Source: Nocardia abscessus NBRC 100374
GTDB lineage: Bacteria; Actinomycetota; Actinomycetes; Mycobacteriales; Mycobacteriaceae
Length of the DNA stretch: 49,009 nt
Assembly (NCBI RefSeq): GCF_000308455.1
Contig: NZ_BAFP01000122.1
Coordinates: forward strand, 1-49,009
Direction of reading: 5' to 3'
Under the pieces are notes generated by a model. The model saw only the letters and a list, made by a program, of their open reading frames with translations, had not been told where the DNA came from and searched no databases. A program made the position numbers and the translations under genes. The number at the start of each line of letters is the position of its first letter. Positions within the stretch are counted from its first letter, which is position 1. Of the stretch, positions 8,517-17,736 are shown piece by piece.

Positions 8517-9488
8517 TCAGCGCCGCTGGGCGAGCACCAGGGCGAAGCGGTCGTCGGAATCGGTCCACACGTGTCCGGTGGCGAAGCCCGCGGCGGCGAG
8601 TTCGGCGTCGAGGCTCTCGACCCGGAACTTCGCCGAGATCTCGGTGCGGATCTGTTCGCCGCGGCCGAAGCGCACGGTGAGGTCGAGGTCCGCCACCGTG
8701 ACGGTCATGTCCTCGCTCGCCTCCAGCCGCATCTCGATCCACTCGCGCGCCGCGTCCCAGACCGCGACGTGCCGGAACTTCTCCGGCGCGAAGTCGGCGT
8801 GCAAGCGAGAGTTCAACACGTGCAAGACGTTCCGGTTGAACTCGGCGGTGACGCCCGCCGCGTCGTCGTAGGCGGGGACGAGCACCGCCGGGTCGATGAC
8901 CAACCCGGCGCCGAGCAGCAGGTGCTCGCCCGGCTCGAGCACGGCGTGGATCCGGGCGAGGAATTCGGCCCTTTCCTCGGGGATCAGGTTGCCGATGGTG
9001 CCGCCGAGGAAGGCGATCATCCGGCGTCCCCCGCGCGGCAAGTTGTCCAGTGTGTCGGTGAAGTCGCTGACCACACCGTGCACGGCGAGGCCGGGGAACT
9101 CGGCGGCGACCTCGTCGGCGGCGGCTCGCAGCGCCGCGGGCGAAACGTCCTGCGGGACGTACTTCTTCAAGGGTGCGCGCGCACTGAGCGCGGTGAGCAG
9201 CAGACGCGTTTTGGCCGCCGATCCCGCGCCGAGCTCGACCAGCACCTCGGCTTGCGCCGCGTCGGCGATCTCGTCGACCACGCGCTCCAGCAGCGCGCGC
9301 TCGGTGCGCGTCGGGTAGTACTCGGGCAGCTCGGTGATCTGTTCGAACAGTTCGCTGCCCCTGGCGTCGTAGAAATATTTGGGCGGCAACCATTTCGGGT
9401 CGGCGGACAGCCCCAGCCGGGCGTCCGAGCGGAGCGCCGCGTCGAGGTCGTCTTCGGTGAGGTGGATGTCCAGCGAGGCTGCGGTCAT
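8517..9488 (-). CDS. egtD: L-histidine N-alpha-methyltransferase EgtD
   Basis: 323 residues, matching mycobacterial EgtD (about 320). It trimethylates histidine with SAM to hercynine, the first step of ergothioneine synthesis. Family motifs are YFYDARGSELFEQITELPE (38-56) with the substrate-binding Tyr region EYYPTRTE, the SAM loop VELGAGSAAKT (84-94), and FLGGTIGNLIPEE. It is the last gene of an egtABCD run on the minus strand, 17 bp after egtC, with a GAAAGG box 8 nt before the ATG. Confidence 0.96.
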   Translation of the reverse strand: MTAASLDIHLTEDDLDAALRSDARLGLSADPKWLPPKYFYDARGSELFEQITELPEYYPTRTERALLERVVDEIADAAQAEVLVELGAGSAAKTRLLLTALSARAPLKKYVPQDVSPAALRAAADEVAAEFPGLAVHGVVSDFTDTLDNLPRGGRRMIAFLGGTIGNLIPEERAEFLARIHAVLEPGEHLLLGAGLVIDPAVLVPAYDDAAGVTAEFNRNVLHVLNSRLHADFAPEKFRHVAVWDAAREWIEMRLEASEDMTVTVADLDLTVRFGRGEQIRTEISAKFRVESLDAELAAAGFATGHVWTDSDDRFALVLAQRR

Positions 9489-9505
9489 GGCACGGGCCTT
9501 TCGGG

Positions 9506-10315
9506 TCAGAGGAGGGCGTCGACGGACAGCGCACCTGGCCGGGCGCTCACCAGGCAGCGGTCCGGGATCGACCGCCAACGCGGGTCGTCGTCGAACGGTT
9601 CGGAGGACATGAGCGCGAACTCGTCGGTGACCAGCACCGACAACGAGTGGTGGCAGGTGGTCGCCCACAGCTGCGCACCGTCGGAGAGCAGAAGATTCAG
9701 TCGTGCTTCCGGCGCCCGATCGAGGATCGCGGACACGAGCAGCCGCAGCGCCGCGGGCGCCGCCGACCACTCGCCGTCCGGCGAGCTGGTCGCCAGCAGA
9801 TCGCACAGCAGCACCCACAGCGTCGCCGCGTCGGTGGCCGACTCCGCCTCCAGCAGCCGGGCCGGGGTGAACAGATCCTCGGCGCCGAGCTCGGCCGCGA
9901 TGAGCGCGAACTCGGCGGCTACGCCGGACAGCGTGCGGCGCCAGTCCGGCACCACGCCGTTGTGGCTGAACGCCCAGCGGTCGCGGGTGAACGGCGCGCA
10001 CGCCGACCGCTCGATCGGCATGCCGACCGTGGCCGAGCGCACCGCGCCGAGCACCGCGGCGGACTCCAGCTGCCCGAGCACCTCGTCCACCGCCGGGTCG
10101 GTCCAGATCGGTGCGGCGTTGCGGTAACGGCTGGCGGTGACCGCGTCGTTCTCCGCGACGCGCCACCAGGCGACGCCGAAGCCGTCGGCATTGATGGTGC
10201 CGCCATGGCGCATATCGCGCGGGGCCCACGCCTGGGTGCGCAGTGAATGGGAGCCGAGGGTCAACATCTCGCCCACCCGCACCGGCGGGCCGACATAACC
10301 CAGGTGTCTACACAT
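9506..10315 (-). CDS. egtC: Gamma-glutamyl-hercynylcysteine sulfoxide hydrolase EgtC
   Basis: 269 residues. The start at 10315 (MCRHLGYVG) is dictated by chemistry: this is an Ntn-type class II amidotransferase fold and Cys2 must become N-terminal. The frame is open upstream but would bury that Cys. Other family features are GGTINADGFGVAWW and SHNGVVPDWR. EgtC removes the gamma-glutamyl group after EgtB. The gene lies 84 bp after egtB and 17 bp before egtD. Confidence 0.95.
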   Translation of the reverse strand: MCRHLGYVGPPVRVGEMLTLGSHSLRTQAWAPRDMRHGGTINADGFGVAWWRVAENDAVTASRYRNAAPIWTDPAVDEVLGQLESAAVLGAVRSATVGMPIERSACAPFTRDRWAFSHNGVVPDWRRTLSGVAAEFALIAAELGAEDLFTPARLLEAESATDAATLWVLLCDLLATSSPDGEWSAAPAALRLLVSAILDRAPEARLNLLLSDGAQLWATTCHHSLSVLVTDEFALMSSEPFDDDPRWRSIPDRCLVSARPGALSVDALL

Positions 10316-10399
10316 CGGCACCCGCCGAGGCCGCCTCCGCGGGGTGCGGCTTGCACGCCGCGTCACCGCGGTCCCGCCGCCCGGCGGGACGAGCGTCGC

Positions 10400-11746
10400 T
10401 CACTCGCCTTCTCCCGCGCGCAGGTCCCGCGCCAAGCGGAAGCCCGCGAAGATCTGGCGGCGAATGGGGTGGTCCCAGTTGCGGAACGTGCTGCGGCAGG
10501 CCACCGGATCGGTGCCGAAGGAGCCGCCGCGCAGCACCCGGTAGTCCCCGCCGAAGAACACCTCGGAGTACTCCCGGTACGGGAACGCGCGGAAACCGGG
10601 GTACGCCTCGAAACCCGAGGCTGTCCACTCCCACACGTCACCGATCAACTGATGCACACCCGCCGGAGACGCGCCCGCCGGATAAGCGCCGACCTCCGCC
10701 GGTTCCAAATGACGCTGCCCGAGATTCGCGGTGACGGCATCGGGATCGGCGTCGCCCCAGGGGAATCGCCGCGACGCGCCGGTGGCCGGGTCGAACCTGG
10801 CCGCCTTCTCCCATTCCGCTTCGGTGGGCAGGCGTTTGCCCGCCCAGTTCGCGTACGCCTCGGCCTCGAACCAGCACACGTGCACGACCGGCTGGTGCGG
10901 ACGCAGCGGGGTCATCACCCCGAACACCCGCCGCCACCAGCGTCCGGACGGATCGCGCTCCCAGAACTGCGGCGCGACCAGACCCGCCTCGGTGCGATGC
11001 GCCCAACCCCGCGCGGACCACAGCTCAGGGCGCTCGTAGCCGCCGTCATCGATGAAGGCCAGGTACTGCTCGTTGGTCACCGGCGCGGCGTCGATCGCGA
11101 ACCCGGGCACCACGACCCGATGGGCGGGACGCTCGTTGTCCAGTGCCCACGCCTCGGTCGAAGTGCCCATGGTGAATTCGCCCGCCGGGATGACGACCTC
11201 CCCGGTGACCGGCGCCGCCGACGTCGGCGCGGCCGCCCCGGAGAGCACCACCGAGCCGGTGCGCAACTGATGGGTGGCCAGCATGGTCTCGTCGTGCTGC
11301 TGCTCGTGCTGGGCGATCATGCCGAACGCGAAACCACCGTCGACCAGCGGACGGCCGCGCAAGTCGCTGCGCTCGAGCACATCCCACACTTTGTCGCGCA
11401 CGGTGCCGACGTAACCGCGAGCTTGCGCGGGATCGAGCAACGGCAGCGCGGGCCGGTTCGCGCGGGCGTGTTTGAAGGCGTCGTAGAGTTCGTCGATGTC
11501 GGCGCGCACCGGGTCGCGGCCGCCGACATCGCGCACGAGCCAGAGTTCTTCCTGGTTGCCGATGTGCGCGAGGTCCCAGACCAGCGGGCTCATCAGTTGT
11601 GAATGCTGGGCCACCAGTTCGGCTTCGTCGACGCAGTCGGTGAGGGTGTGAGTGCGTTGCCTGGCGCGGGTGAGGACCTCGGCGATCCGGTCGCGCAGCT
11701 GTTCGGTGCCGGAGTTGTCGGTTGGGGCGGAATGCGAAATGGTCAC
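10400..11746 (-). CDS. egtB: Hercynine oxygenase EgtB (iron(II) sulfoxide synthase)
   Basis: 448 residues from a GTG at 11746 preceded by GGAG. The frame is open to 11947, but the extra N-terminus is Arg/Pro-rich and unlike the family. EgtB joins gamma-glutamylcysteine to hercynine with O2. A DinB-like N-terminal domain carries His61 (LAHIG) and the iron motif HX3HXE at 147-153 (HEQQHDE). A C-terminal FGE-sulfatase-like domain has RLPTEAEWEKAARF, GDVWEWTAS and VLRGGSFGTDP. EgtA, 130 bp upstream, supplies its gamma-glutamylcysteine. Confidence 0.96.
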   Translation of the reverse strand: MTISHSAPTDNSGTEQLRDRIAEVLTRARQRTHTLTDCVDEAELVAQHSQLMSPLVWDLAHIGNQEELWLVRDVGGRDPVRADIDELYDAFKHARANRPALPLLDPAQARGYVGTVRDKVWDVLERSDLRGRPLVDGGFAFGMIAQHEQQHDETMLATHQLRTGSVVLSGAAAPTSAAPVTGEVVIPAGEFTMGTSTEAWALDNERPAHRVVVPGFAIDAAPVTNEQYLAFIDDGGYERPELWSARGWAHRTEAGLVAPQFWERDPSGRWWRRVFGVMTPLRPHQPVVHVCWFEAEAYANWAGKRLPTEAEWEKAARFDPATGASRRFPWGDADPDAVTANLGQRHLEPAEVGAYPAGASPAGVHQLIGDVWEWTASGFEAYPGFRAFPYREYSEVFFGGDYRVLRGGSFGTDPVACRSTFRNWDHPIRRQIFAGFRLARDLRAGEGE

Positions 11747-11876
11747 GGGAAACGTCTCCGAGATTCGTGATGATCGGCGTCGGCGCGGCCGCCGGACTCG
11801 GTGCGGCTGCGGGCGATTCGGCGCACGCCGGCCTGGTCGACCGGGGCGCCGTCGGGGAAGCGCGGCTGATTCCTGG

Positions 11877-13223
11877 TCACGTGGCGGCTCCCGGAGGCTG
11901 CGCGTCGAGGCCGTGCTCGGTGTCCTCCTCGGTCGGGGCGTGACCACGGTGACATCGTTCGGCGGCGGATTCGACGGCGCGGGCCGCCTCGTCGGTCGCG
12001 GTGTGCGCGGCCGCGAGCCGCAGCAGGGCGACCGCGGCGGCCCGCAGATCCGGGTCGGCCAATCCGTAGCGGGCGGCGTCGACCCAGCGCCCGGCCAGCG
12101 GCGCGGCGATCGAGTTCGCCTCCGCGACCACCGCGGGGCTGGACATGAGCGCGTCGATCACGTGCACCGGGACGGTCCACCCGTCGCCGGGCTGGGCGTC
12201 GATGTAGCGGACTTCCAGGTGGCCCGAGGCGCGCACCGGCGGGAACAGCGTGGTCAGGTGATAGTCGAGATCGCCGATATCGGGGCGGCGGCCCACCTCG
12301 TCGTCCAGAGCGCCGGACAGCCAGTCGGCGAATGTCGCGCCGTGCGGCGCGAACCATCCCTCCGCGTGGCCGTCACCGGGTGCCGCGACCCCTTCGGGCC
12401 GGCGCACGCACAGCAGCGGCACGTCCAGTGCCCACTTGCCGTACGCGGCCACCGGGTCGGCCCAGTCGAGCACCGGCGGGCGGGTCCGGGTGTTGTCCAG
12501 GCGCAGCCAGGCTCGCATGCGCTGGGACGCCCAGGTTCCGGGCGGCGCGCCACGCAGGGCGGGGGAACAGGCGAAGGCGGCCACCAGCGCGGGGCCTACG
12601 GCGTACAGTGCGGTCCAGCGTGCGGTGACGTCCGCGTGGTCGGCGCCCGCGTCCACGCTGACCTGGGTGGCCGCGGTATTGCACATCATCAGCTTGCCGA
12701 ACGGCCCGATGCCGCCGAAGGCTCGCTCCATCGCGCGGTAGCGCGGGAGCTGGAGCAGGCGTTTGGGGCGGCGGTCGGCGTCAGCGGCGACGGAAACCGG
12801 ACGGATGGACCGGGATTCGAGGAGTTCCCGCAACAGGCGGGCATCATCGCGCAGCCGATCACACAGCTGCGCGGCAGCGTCGTAGGGAGCGCTGGAGAGT
12901 TCGATCTGACCGCCGGGTTCGAGAGTGACCCGGCTGCCCCCCGGCAGAGCGAGCGCCGGTGAATCGGGGGCGATGGACCGTGGTGCGTACGGTCCGAGCG
13001 CGTCCGCCAAGGCGGACAGCTGGGGGCGCGGAGCGGCCGCGGGACCGGACGCCGAACACTCACCGTGCACCGTGAGCCACTCCAGTTCGGCGCCGATCAA
13101 GGCGGGTGGGCCGAGCTTGAAGCACACCCCGCCGATATACGCCTCCGCCGCCGCTCGGGAGGACAGTTCCCCCTGCTCGGTGGCACAACCGGCCGACTCA
13201 GGACTTTCGAGCGTGACCGCCAT
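11877..13223 (-). CDS. egtA: Glutamate-cysteine ligase EgtA
   Basis: 448 residues from an ATG at 13223. It belongs to the GCS2-type ligases and makes gamma-glutamylcysteine for EgtB. Motifs are IGAELEWLTVHG (44-54), LEPGGQIELSSAP, MMCNTAATQVSVD and ARASGHLEVRYIDAQ-like sequence near the C-terminus. It is the first gene of egtABCD and divergent from the egtE candidate, with about 175 bp between the two starts that must hold promoters for both. Confidence 0.95.
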   Translation of the reverse strand: MAVTLESPESAGCATEQGELSSRAAAEAYIGGVCFKLGPPALIGAELEWLTVHGECSASGPAAAPRPQLSALADALGPYAPRSIAPDSPALALPGGSRVTLEPGGQIELSSAPYDAAAQLCDRLRDDARLLRELLESRSIRPVSVAADADRRPKRLLQLPRYRAMERAFGGIGPFGKLMMCNTAATQVSVDAGADHADVTARWTALYAVGPALVAAFACSPALRGAPPGTWASQRMRAWLRLDNTRTRPPVLDWADPVAAYGKWALDVPLLCVRRPEGVAAPGDGHAEGWFAPHGATFADWLSGALDDEVGRRPDIGDLDYHLTTLFPPVRASGHLEVRYIDAQPGDGWTVPVHVIDALMSSPAVVAEANSIAAPLAGRWVDAARYGLADPDLRAAAVALLRLAAAHTATDEAARAVESAAERCHRGHAPTEEDTEHGLDAQPPGAAT

Positions 13224-13399
13224 GCCAACCTCCAGTAGGCGTCCGGGACATAGTCCGCTGCTGTTCGGTTATCGCCGTTCGGCGCGGCGTTATTCCACTC
13301 CCCGGCCGAAATCGCATGCGGCGACCCATCCAGCGTAGCCACGCATCCCGACAAGAAACCGACATGAAGCCGAACATTCCACCGGATAAGGTCGGCTGC

Positions 13400-14590
13400 A
13401 TGCTGGATGACGATCGCGTACGCGCCGACACGCCCGGGTGCGTATCCGGGCCCGGACCCGGCCCCGTTTTCCTCGACAGCGCCGGATCGTCGCTTCCGCC
13501 GCGGGTCGTCACCGACACGGTCGTCGCCCATTTGCGGCGGGAATCGGAGATCGGCGGCTATCGCGCGGCGAACGAGCGGTTCGACGACCTCGCCGCGGTC
13601 AAGACCGCGATCGGCGCGCTGATCAACGCCGCGCCGGAGAGCATCGCGCTCAGCGACAGCGCCACCCGCTCCTGGGCGGACTTCTTCTACTCGGTCCCGC
13701 TCGCCGCGGGCGACCGCATCCTGGTCTCCGAGGCCGACTACGCCAGCAATGCCATCGCCGCCTTGCAGCGCGCCCGCGCCACCGGCGCCACGGTGGAGAA
13801 GATCCCCAGCGACGGCAGCGGGCAGATCGATCTCGACGCGCTGGCCGCGCTGGTGGACGAACGGGTCAAGCTGGTCTCGGTGCTGCACGCGCCGACCAAC
13901 GGCGGGCTGGTGAACCCCGCCGCCGAGGCGACCAGGATCGCGCACTCGGTCGGCGCGCTGGTGCTGCTGGACGCCTGTCAGTCGGCCGGACAGCTGCCCA
14001 TCGACGTGGCCGAACTCGGTGTGGACGCGCTGTCGGCGACCGGCCGCAAGTGGCTGCGCGGCCCGCGCGGCACCGGGTTCCTGTACCTGCGGCCGGAATT
14101 GGCGCGGTCGATGGAACCCGCGCGCCTTGACCTGCACGGCGCGGAATGGACCGGCCCCGACGACTACCGGCTCGCGCCCGATGCCAGCCGCTTCGAGTTC
14201 TGGGAGTGCGACGTCGCGGGGCGCCTCGGCTTGGGCGCGGCGGTGCGATACCTGCTGGAGCTGGGTCCGCACGAGGTCTACGCGGCGATCGCGGCCCGCG
14301 CCGAACACCTGCGCAAGGCGCTGCCGGAGCTTCCCGGCGTGACGGTGCGCGACCTCGGCATCCGGCACAGCGGCATCGTGTCCTTCACCGTCGACGGCGT
14401 CGACTCCGTCGAGGTGCGCGACCGGTTGCTGGCGCAGGACATCACGGTCACCGTCAGCCACGCCGGTTCGACCCTGCTGGACATGACCGGGCGCGGTCTG
14501 CGGTCGGTCGTGCGCGCCTCGCCGCACTGCTTCGTCGGCTTCGACGAACTCGACCGATTCGTCGCCGCGGTGGCAGCACTGCGAGCCTGA
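13400..14590 (+). CDS. egtE: PLP-dependent class V aminotransferase, candidate C-S lyase EgtE
   Basis: 396 residues from the ATG at 13400, chosen because AAGG lies 8 nt upstream; ATGs at 13316 and 13364 are alternatives with poorer sites. Fold-type I PLP enzyme: VFLDSAGSSLPP opening, Asp191 (VLLDACQS) for the PLP ring nitrogen, and Schiff-base Lys217 in SATGRKWLRGPRG. EgtE cleaves hercynylcysteine sulfoxide to ergothioneine, pyruvate and ammonia. The assignment rests on fold plus position beside egtA; in M. tuberculosis egtE follows egtD on the same strand, whereas here it is divergent from egtA. It could be another class V enzyme such as a cysteine desulfurase. Confidence 0.75.
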   Translation: MLDDDRVRADTPGCVSGPGPGPVFLDSAGSSLPPRVVTDTVVAHLRRESEIGGYRAANERFDDLAAVKTAIGALINAAPESIALSDSATRSWADFFYSVPLAAGDRILVSEADYASNAIAALQRARATGATVEKIPSDGSGQIDLDALAALVDERVKLVSVLHAPTNGGLVNPAAEATRIAHSVGALVLLDACQSAGQLPIDVAELGVDALSATGRKWLRGPRGTGFLYLRPELARSMEPARLDLHGAEWTGPDDYRLAPDASRFEFWECDVAGRLGLGAAVRYLLELGPHEVYAAIAARAEHLRKALPELPGVTVRDLGIRHSGIVSFTVDGVDSVEVRDRLLAQDITVTVSHAGSTLLDMTGRGLRSVVRASPHCFVGFDELDRFVAAVAALRA

Positions 14591-14623
14591 GCGCCGGACG
14601 CGGAAACCTGCCCGAACAGCGGT

Positions 14624-15184
14624 TCAGGCCAGGTGTACTTCGAGTGCCCTGGCCACCAGAGCCGCCACGTCGACACCCGGCTCGACCAGACGCAAGCTGC
14701 GATTGGCCCGCACGGTGGCGATGCCGTGCAGATTGGTCCACAGCGCGAGGGCGCGAGCGCGCGGATCGATCGCGCCGGAGGCCGCCGCCGCACCGACCAG
14801 GTCGGCGAAGCGCGCGAACAGCGGCAGGGTGACCGACCGCAGATTCTCGCCGGAGCCCTCGAGCAGGTCGTGCCGGAACATCAAGCCGAACATCTCCGGC
14901 CGGTGCCCGGCGAACTCGATGTACTCGGCGCTCATCCGTGCGAGCCGCTCGCGCGCGGACCCGGTATCCGCCTCGGTGAACCGGTCGGTGAGGTCGGCGA
15001 ACCCGCGTGCCGCGACGGCGGCCAGCAGTGCGCGGTGGGTGGGGAAGTGCCGCCGCGGCGCACCGTGGGAGACGCCCGCGGCCCGGGTGATGGCCCGCAG
15101 TCCCAGTTGCGCCGCACCGACCTCTTCGAGCAGGTCGACGCCCGCGTCGACCAGTCGGTCCCGCAGTGATTCGCTCTCCACCAT
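14624..15184 (-). CDS. TetR-family regulator, divergent from acyltransferase
   Basis: 186 residues. HTH at about 28-50 (LRAITRAAGVSHGAPRRHFP); the GAPRRHF sequence is typical of a TetR subgroup with a WHG/TetR_C_13-type ligand domain, here visible around EMFGLMFRHDLL and ALWTNLHGIATV. Directly before the ATG there is no Shine-Dalgarno: the 15 bp before it are one copy of a palindrome that is repeated twice more before the divergent acyltransferase gene. Autoregulation and control of that gene are inferred. Confidence 0.88.
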   Translation of the reverse strand: MVESESLRDRLVDAGVDLLEEVGAAQLGLRAITRAAGVSHGAPRRHFPTHRALLAAVAARGFADLTDRFTEADTGSARERLARMSAEYIEFAGHRPEMFGLMFRHDLLEGSGENLRSVTLPLFARFADLVGAAAASGAIDPRARALALWTNLHGIATVRANRSLRLVEPGVDVAALVARALEVHLA

Positions 15185-15261
15185 GCAGACATTGTCTACG
15201 GCCGGGGCCGCCGGGTCACGCGAGTAGACAGTGTCTACTCAATCGGGTAGACATTGTCTAC
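15185..15261. promoter_or_regulatory. Three-copy palindromic operator GTAGACAnTGTCTAC
   Basis: Copy 1, 15185-15199, has one mismatch and abuts the TetR start codon. Copy 2 is a perfect 19-bp palindrome at 15222-15240 (GAGTAGACAGTGTCTACTC). Copy 3 is a perfect 15-bp palindrome at 15247-15261. Centres are 39 and 23 bp apart. All lie between the divergent TetR and acyltransferase genes. Binding by that TetR protein is the simplest inference. Confidence 0.85.
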
Positions 15262-15284
15262 GCACTCGTCTTCTGGAGGTTCCC

Positions 15285-15956
15285 GTGTGGTATCCGCTGT
15301 TCAAGTACGTCTTGCTCGGCCCGGCGCTGCGGCTGCTCGGCAGACCCGCAGTTACCGGGCTGGACAACATCCCGCGCACCGGACCGGTCATCATCGCGGC
15401 CAATCACCTCGCCGTGATCGATTCGCTGTATCTCGCGCTGGTCGTCCCGCGACGCGTGACGTTCTTGGCGAAACAGGAGTACTTCACCGGTAAGGGCCTG
15501 CGCGGCCGGTTCAACCGGTGGTTCTACTCGGTCTCCGGACAGGTCCCGGTCGATCGGACCGGTGGCAGCGCGGCCGCGGACGCGCTCGCCGCCGCTACCC
15601 GCATCCTGGCGGCGGGCGGCGTCTGGGCCATTCATCCCGAGGGCACCCGATCCCCGGACGGGCGGATCTATCGCGGCCGCACCGGCACCTTGCGGGTGGC
15701 CATGGCCACCGGCGCGCCGGTCGTCCCGGTGACGCTCGCGGGCACCGACCGGGTGAACCCGCGCGGCAGCCGTCTGCCGCGTTTCGGCAAGGTGCGCATC
15801 GAGTTCGGTGCCCCGCGCCGCTACCCGGCGACCGAGCAGCGTCACCTGGTGCGCGCCGCCACCGACGAGCTGATGCGCGAGATGGCCGCGCGCTCGGGCC
15901 GGCACTATGTCGATCGCTACGCGGCTACCTTTCGGACGCCCGCGTCCCGGCGCTGA
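15285..15956 (+). CDS. 1-acylglycerol-3-phosphate acyltransferase-like protein (PlsC family)
   Basis: 223 residues. The start is the GTG at 15285, set by GGAGG at 15275-15279; an in-frame GTG at 15231 lies inside an operator copy. PlsC motifs: NHLAVID (the HX4D catalytic motif, about residue 43), GQVPVDR, HPEGTRSPDGRIYRG (block III) and APVVPVTLAGTD. It transfers acyl chains to lysophosphatidic acid or a related acceptor at the cytoplasmic membrane. It is divergent from a TetR gene across three operator copies, so it is probably repressed by it. A Pks16-type acyl-AMP ligase follows on the same strand. Confidence 0.9.
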   Translation: MWYPLFKYVLLGPALRLLGRPAVTGLDNIPRTGPVIIAANHLAVIDSLYLALVVPRRVTFLAKQEYFTGKGLRGRFNRWFYSVSGQVPVDRTGGSAAADALAAATRILAAGGVWAIHPEGTRSPDGRIYRGRTGTLRVAMATGAPVVPVTLAGTDRVNPRGSRLPRFGKVRIEFGAPRRYPATEQRHLVRAATDELMREMAARSGRHYVDRYAATFRTPASRR

Positions 15957-16053
15957 CCTGCGCCCCCAGAAAGGGGGTTAACGCGGCACCGCGATGGCGG
16001 GATAGTTGGGGGAGGCCGATTCCCGGCGACAGCTGGTGGTTAGGAGATGAACA

Positions 16054-17706
16054 TTGAGCAGGTTCACCGACGAGATGTATGCCACGGCGCGGACCTCCGA
16101 GCGCGGACTCGTGACCGGCGAGCCGAGCGCCCCGCTGCGGCGCACCTGGGCCGAAATCCACCGTATCGCTCGACGGATGGCGGGCGGGCTGGCCGCAGCC
16201 GGGATCGGGCACGGCGACGCCGTCGGCGTGCTCGCCGGCATGCCGGTCGACATCGCCCCGGCCTGCCAGGCCGTCTGGATGCGCGGCGCGTCGATCACCA
16301 TGCTGCACCAGCCCACTCCGCGCACCGACCTGGTGGTCTGGGCGCGCGACACCGAGACCGTGCTGACCATGATCGAAGCGCGCGCGGTCGTGCTCGGCGC
16401 GCCGTTCGAGGCGGCCGAACCGCTGCTGCGCGAACGCGGCATCACCGTGGTGCGCATCGACCAGCTGCCCGACGGCCCCGACATCGACCCGGTGCCCACC
16501 GCCGAGGGCGATATCGCTTTGCAGCAGTTGACCTCCGGTTCGACCGGTTCGCCCAAGGCGGTGCGGATCACGCACGAGAACTTCTTCGTCAACGCCCATG
16601 CCATGTTCGACCGGGTGAAATTCCAGCTCGACGACGACGTGATGGTCAGCTGGCTGCCGCTGTTCCATGACATGGGCATGGTCGGATTCCTCAGTGTCCC
16701 CATGCAATTCGGCGCCGAAGTGGTATGCGTGACGCCGCTGGACTTCCTCACCAGGCCGCTGCTGTGGGCGGAGCTGATCAGCAAGTACCGCGGAACGGTC
16801 ACCGCCGCACCCAATTTCGCCTATTCGCTGTTGGCCAGGCGGCTGCGGCAGGCCGACGACGGCGCGTTCGACCTCAGCAGCGTGCGCTACATGTGGAACG
16901 GCGCCGAACCGGTGGACCCGGACACCATGGACGCCTTGGCCGCGGCCGGGAAGCGTTTCGGCCTCAACCCCATGGCGCTCACGCCGGTCTACGGCATGGC
17001 CGAGACCACGCTCGCGGTATCCATCCCGGATCCCGGCCACGGTCAGGTGCTCGACGTGATCGATGCCGATCTGCTCGAGGCGCTCGGCAAGGCGGTGCCC
17101 GTGCCGGAGGAGCACGGCCATCCCGCCAACATCCGCCGTTTGCCCACCCTCGGCTACCTGGTGGACCAGCTGGAGGGCCGGATCGTCGACAGCGAACGGC
17201 AACCGCTGCCGACCCGGTCGGTCGGCGTGATCGAATTACGCGGTCCCGCCGTCACTTCCGGGTACGTGACGATGGACGGGTTCCAGCCCGCCCAGGACAA
17301 CGAGGGCTGGCTGGACACCGGCGACATCGGCTACTTCACCGACGAGGGACTGATCGTGGTGTGCGGCCGGATGAAGGACGTCATCATCATGGGCGGCCGC
17401 AACATCTACCCCACCGACATCGAGCGCGCGGCGACCAGGGTGGACGGTGTCCGCCCCGGCAACGCGGTGGCGGTACGGCTGGACGCGGGCCAGAAGCGGG
17501 AGAGTTTCGCCGTGGTGGTGGAGAGCGGCAGCCACCAGAACCACGAGGAGGTCAAGCGCATCGAGCGCGAGATCGTGCACGCGGTGTTCGCGGAGGTCGG
17601 CGCACGGCCGCGTACCGTCGCCGTGCTCGGGCCGGGCGCACTGCCGAAGACCTCCTCCGGCAAACTGCGCAGGGCCGCGACCGCGATGCATCTGCCCCGG
17701 GGCTGA
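16054..17706 (+). CDS. Fatty acyl-AMP/acyl-CoA ligase, Pks16 (Rv1013) type
   Basis: 550 residues from a TTG at 16054; GGAG at 16043-16046 spaces it correctly and an ATG at 16047 is out of frame. It is an ANL-superfamily adenylating enzyme with the P-loop LTSGSTGSPKAVRITHEN (about 160), WLPLFHDMGMVG, YGMAETTLAV, the hinge/Asp segment LDTGDIGYFTDEG and the C-terminal catalytic Lys in PKTSSGKLRR (about 530-540). The FHDMGM pattern is typical of fatty acyl-AMP ligases. Despite the historical name pks16 in M. tuberculosis there is no ketosynthase or acyltransferase domain. It converges on pth, as expected from the mycobacterial order, though the block is inverted. Confidence 0.9.
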   Translation: MSRFTDEMYATARTSERGLVTGEPSAPLRRTWAEIHRIARRMAGGLAAAGIGHGDAVGVLAGMPVDIAPACQAVWMRGASITMLHQPTPRTDLVVWARDTETVLTMIEARAVVLGAPFEAAEPLLRERGITVVRIDQLPDGPDIDPVPTAEGDIALQQLTSGSTGSPKAVRITHENFFVNAHAMFDRVKFQLDDDVMVSWLPLFHDMGMVGFLSVPMQFGAEVVCVTPLDFLTRPLLWAELISKYRGTVTAAPNFAYSLLARRLRQADDGAFDLSSVRYMWNGAEPVDPDTMDALAAAGKRFGLNPMALTPVYGMAETTLAVSIPDPGHGQVLDVIDADLLEALGKAVPVPEEHGHPANIRRLPTLGYLVDQLEGRIVDSERQPLPTRSVGVIELRGPAVTSGYVTMDGFQPAQDNEGWLDTGDIGYFTDEGLIVVCGRMKDVIIMGGRNIYPTDIERAATRVDGVRPGNAVAVRLDAGQKRESFAVVVESGSHQNHEEVKRIEREIVHAVFAEVGARPRTVAVLGPGALPKTSSGKLRRAATAMHLPRG

Positions 17707-17736
17707 CCGTCCCGGCGGGCCGAGCGCGGGTGCGGC

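Noticed and set aside
16047..16670. Alternative ATG-initiated gene of 207 codons
   Set aside because: It overlaps the acyl-AMP ligase in another frame and encodes only low-complexity Arg/Ala-rich sequence.
16054..17706. Polyketide synthase, as the name pks16 implies
   Set aside because: Only an adenylating ANL domain is present; no ketosynthase, acyltransferase or carrier domain.
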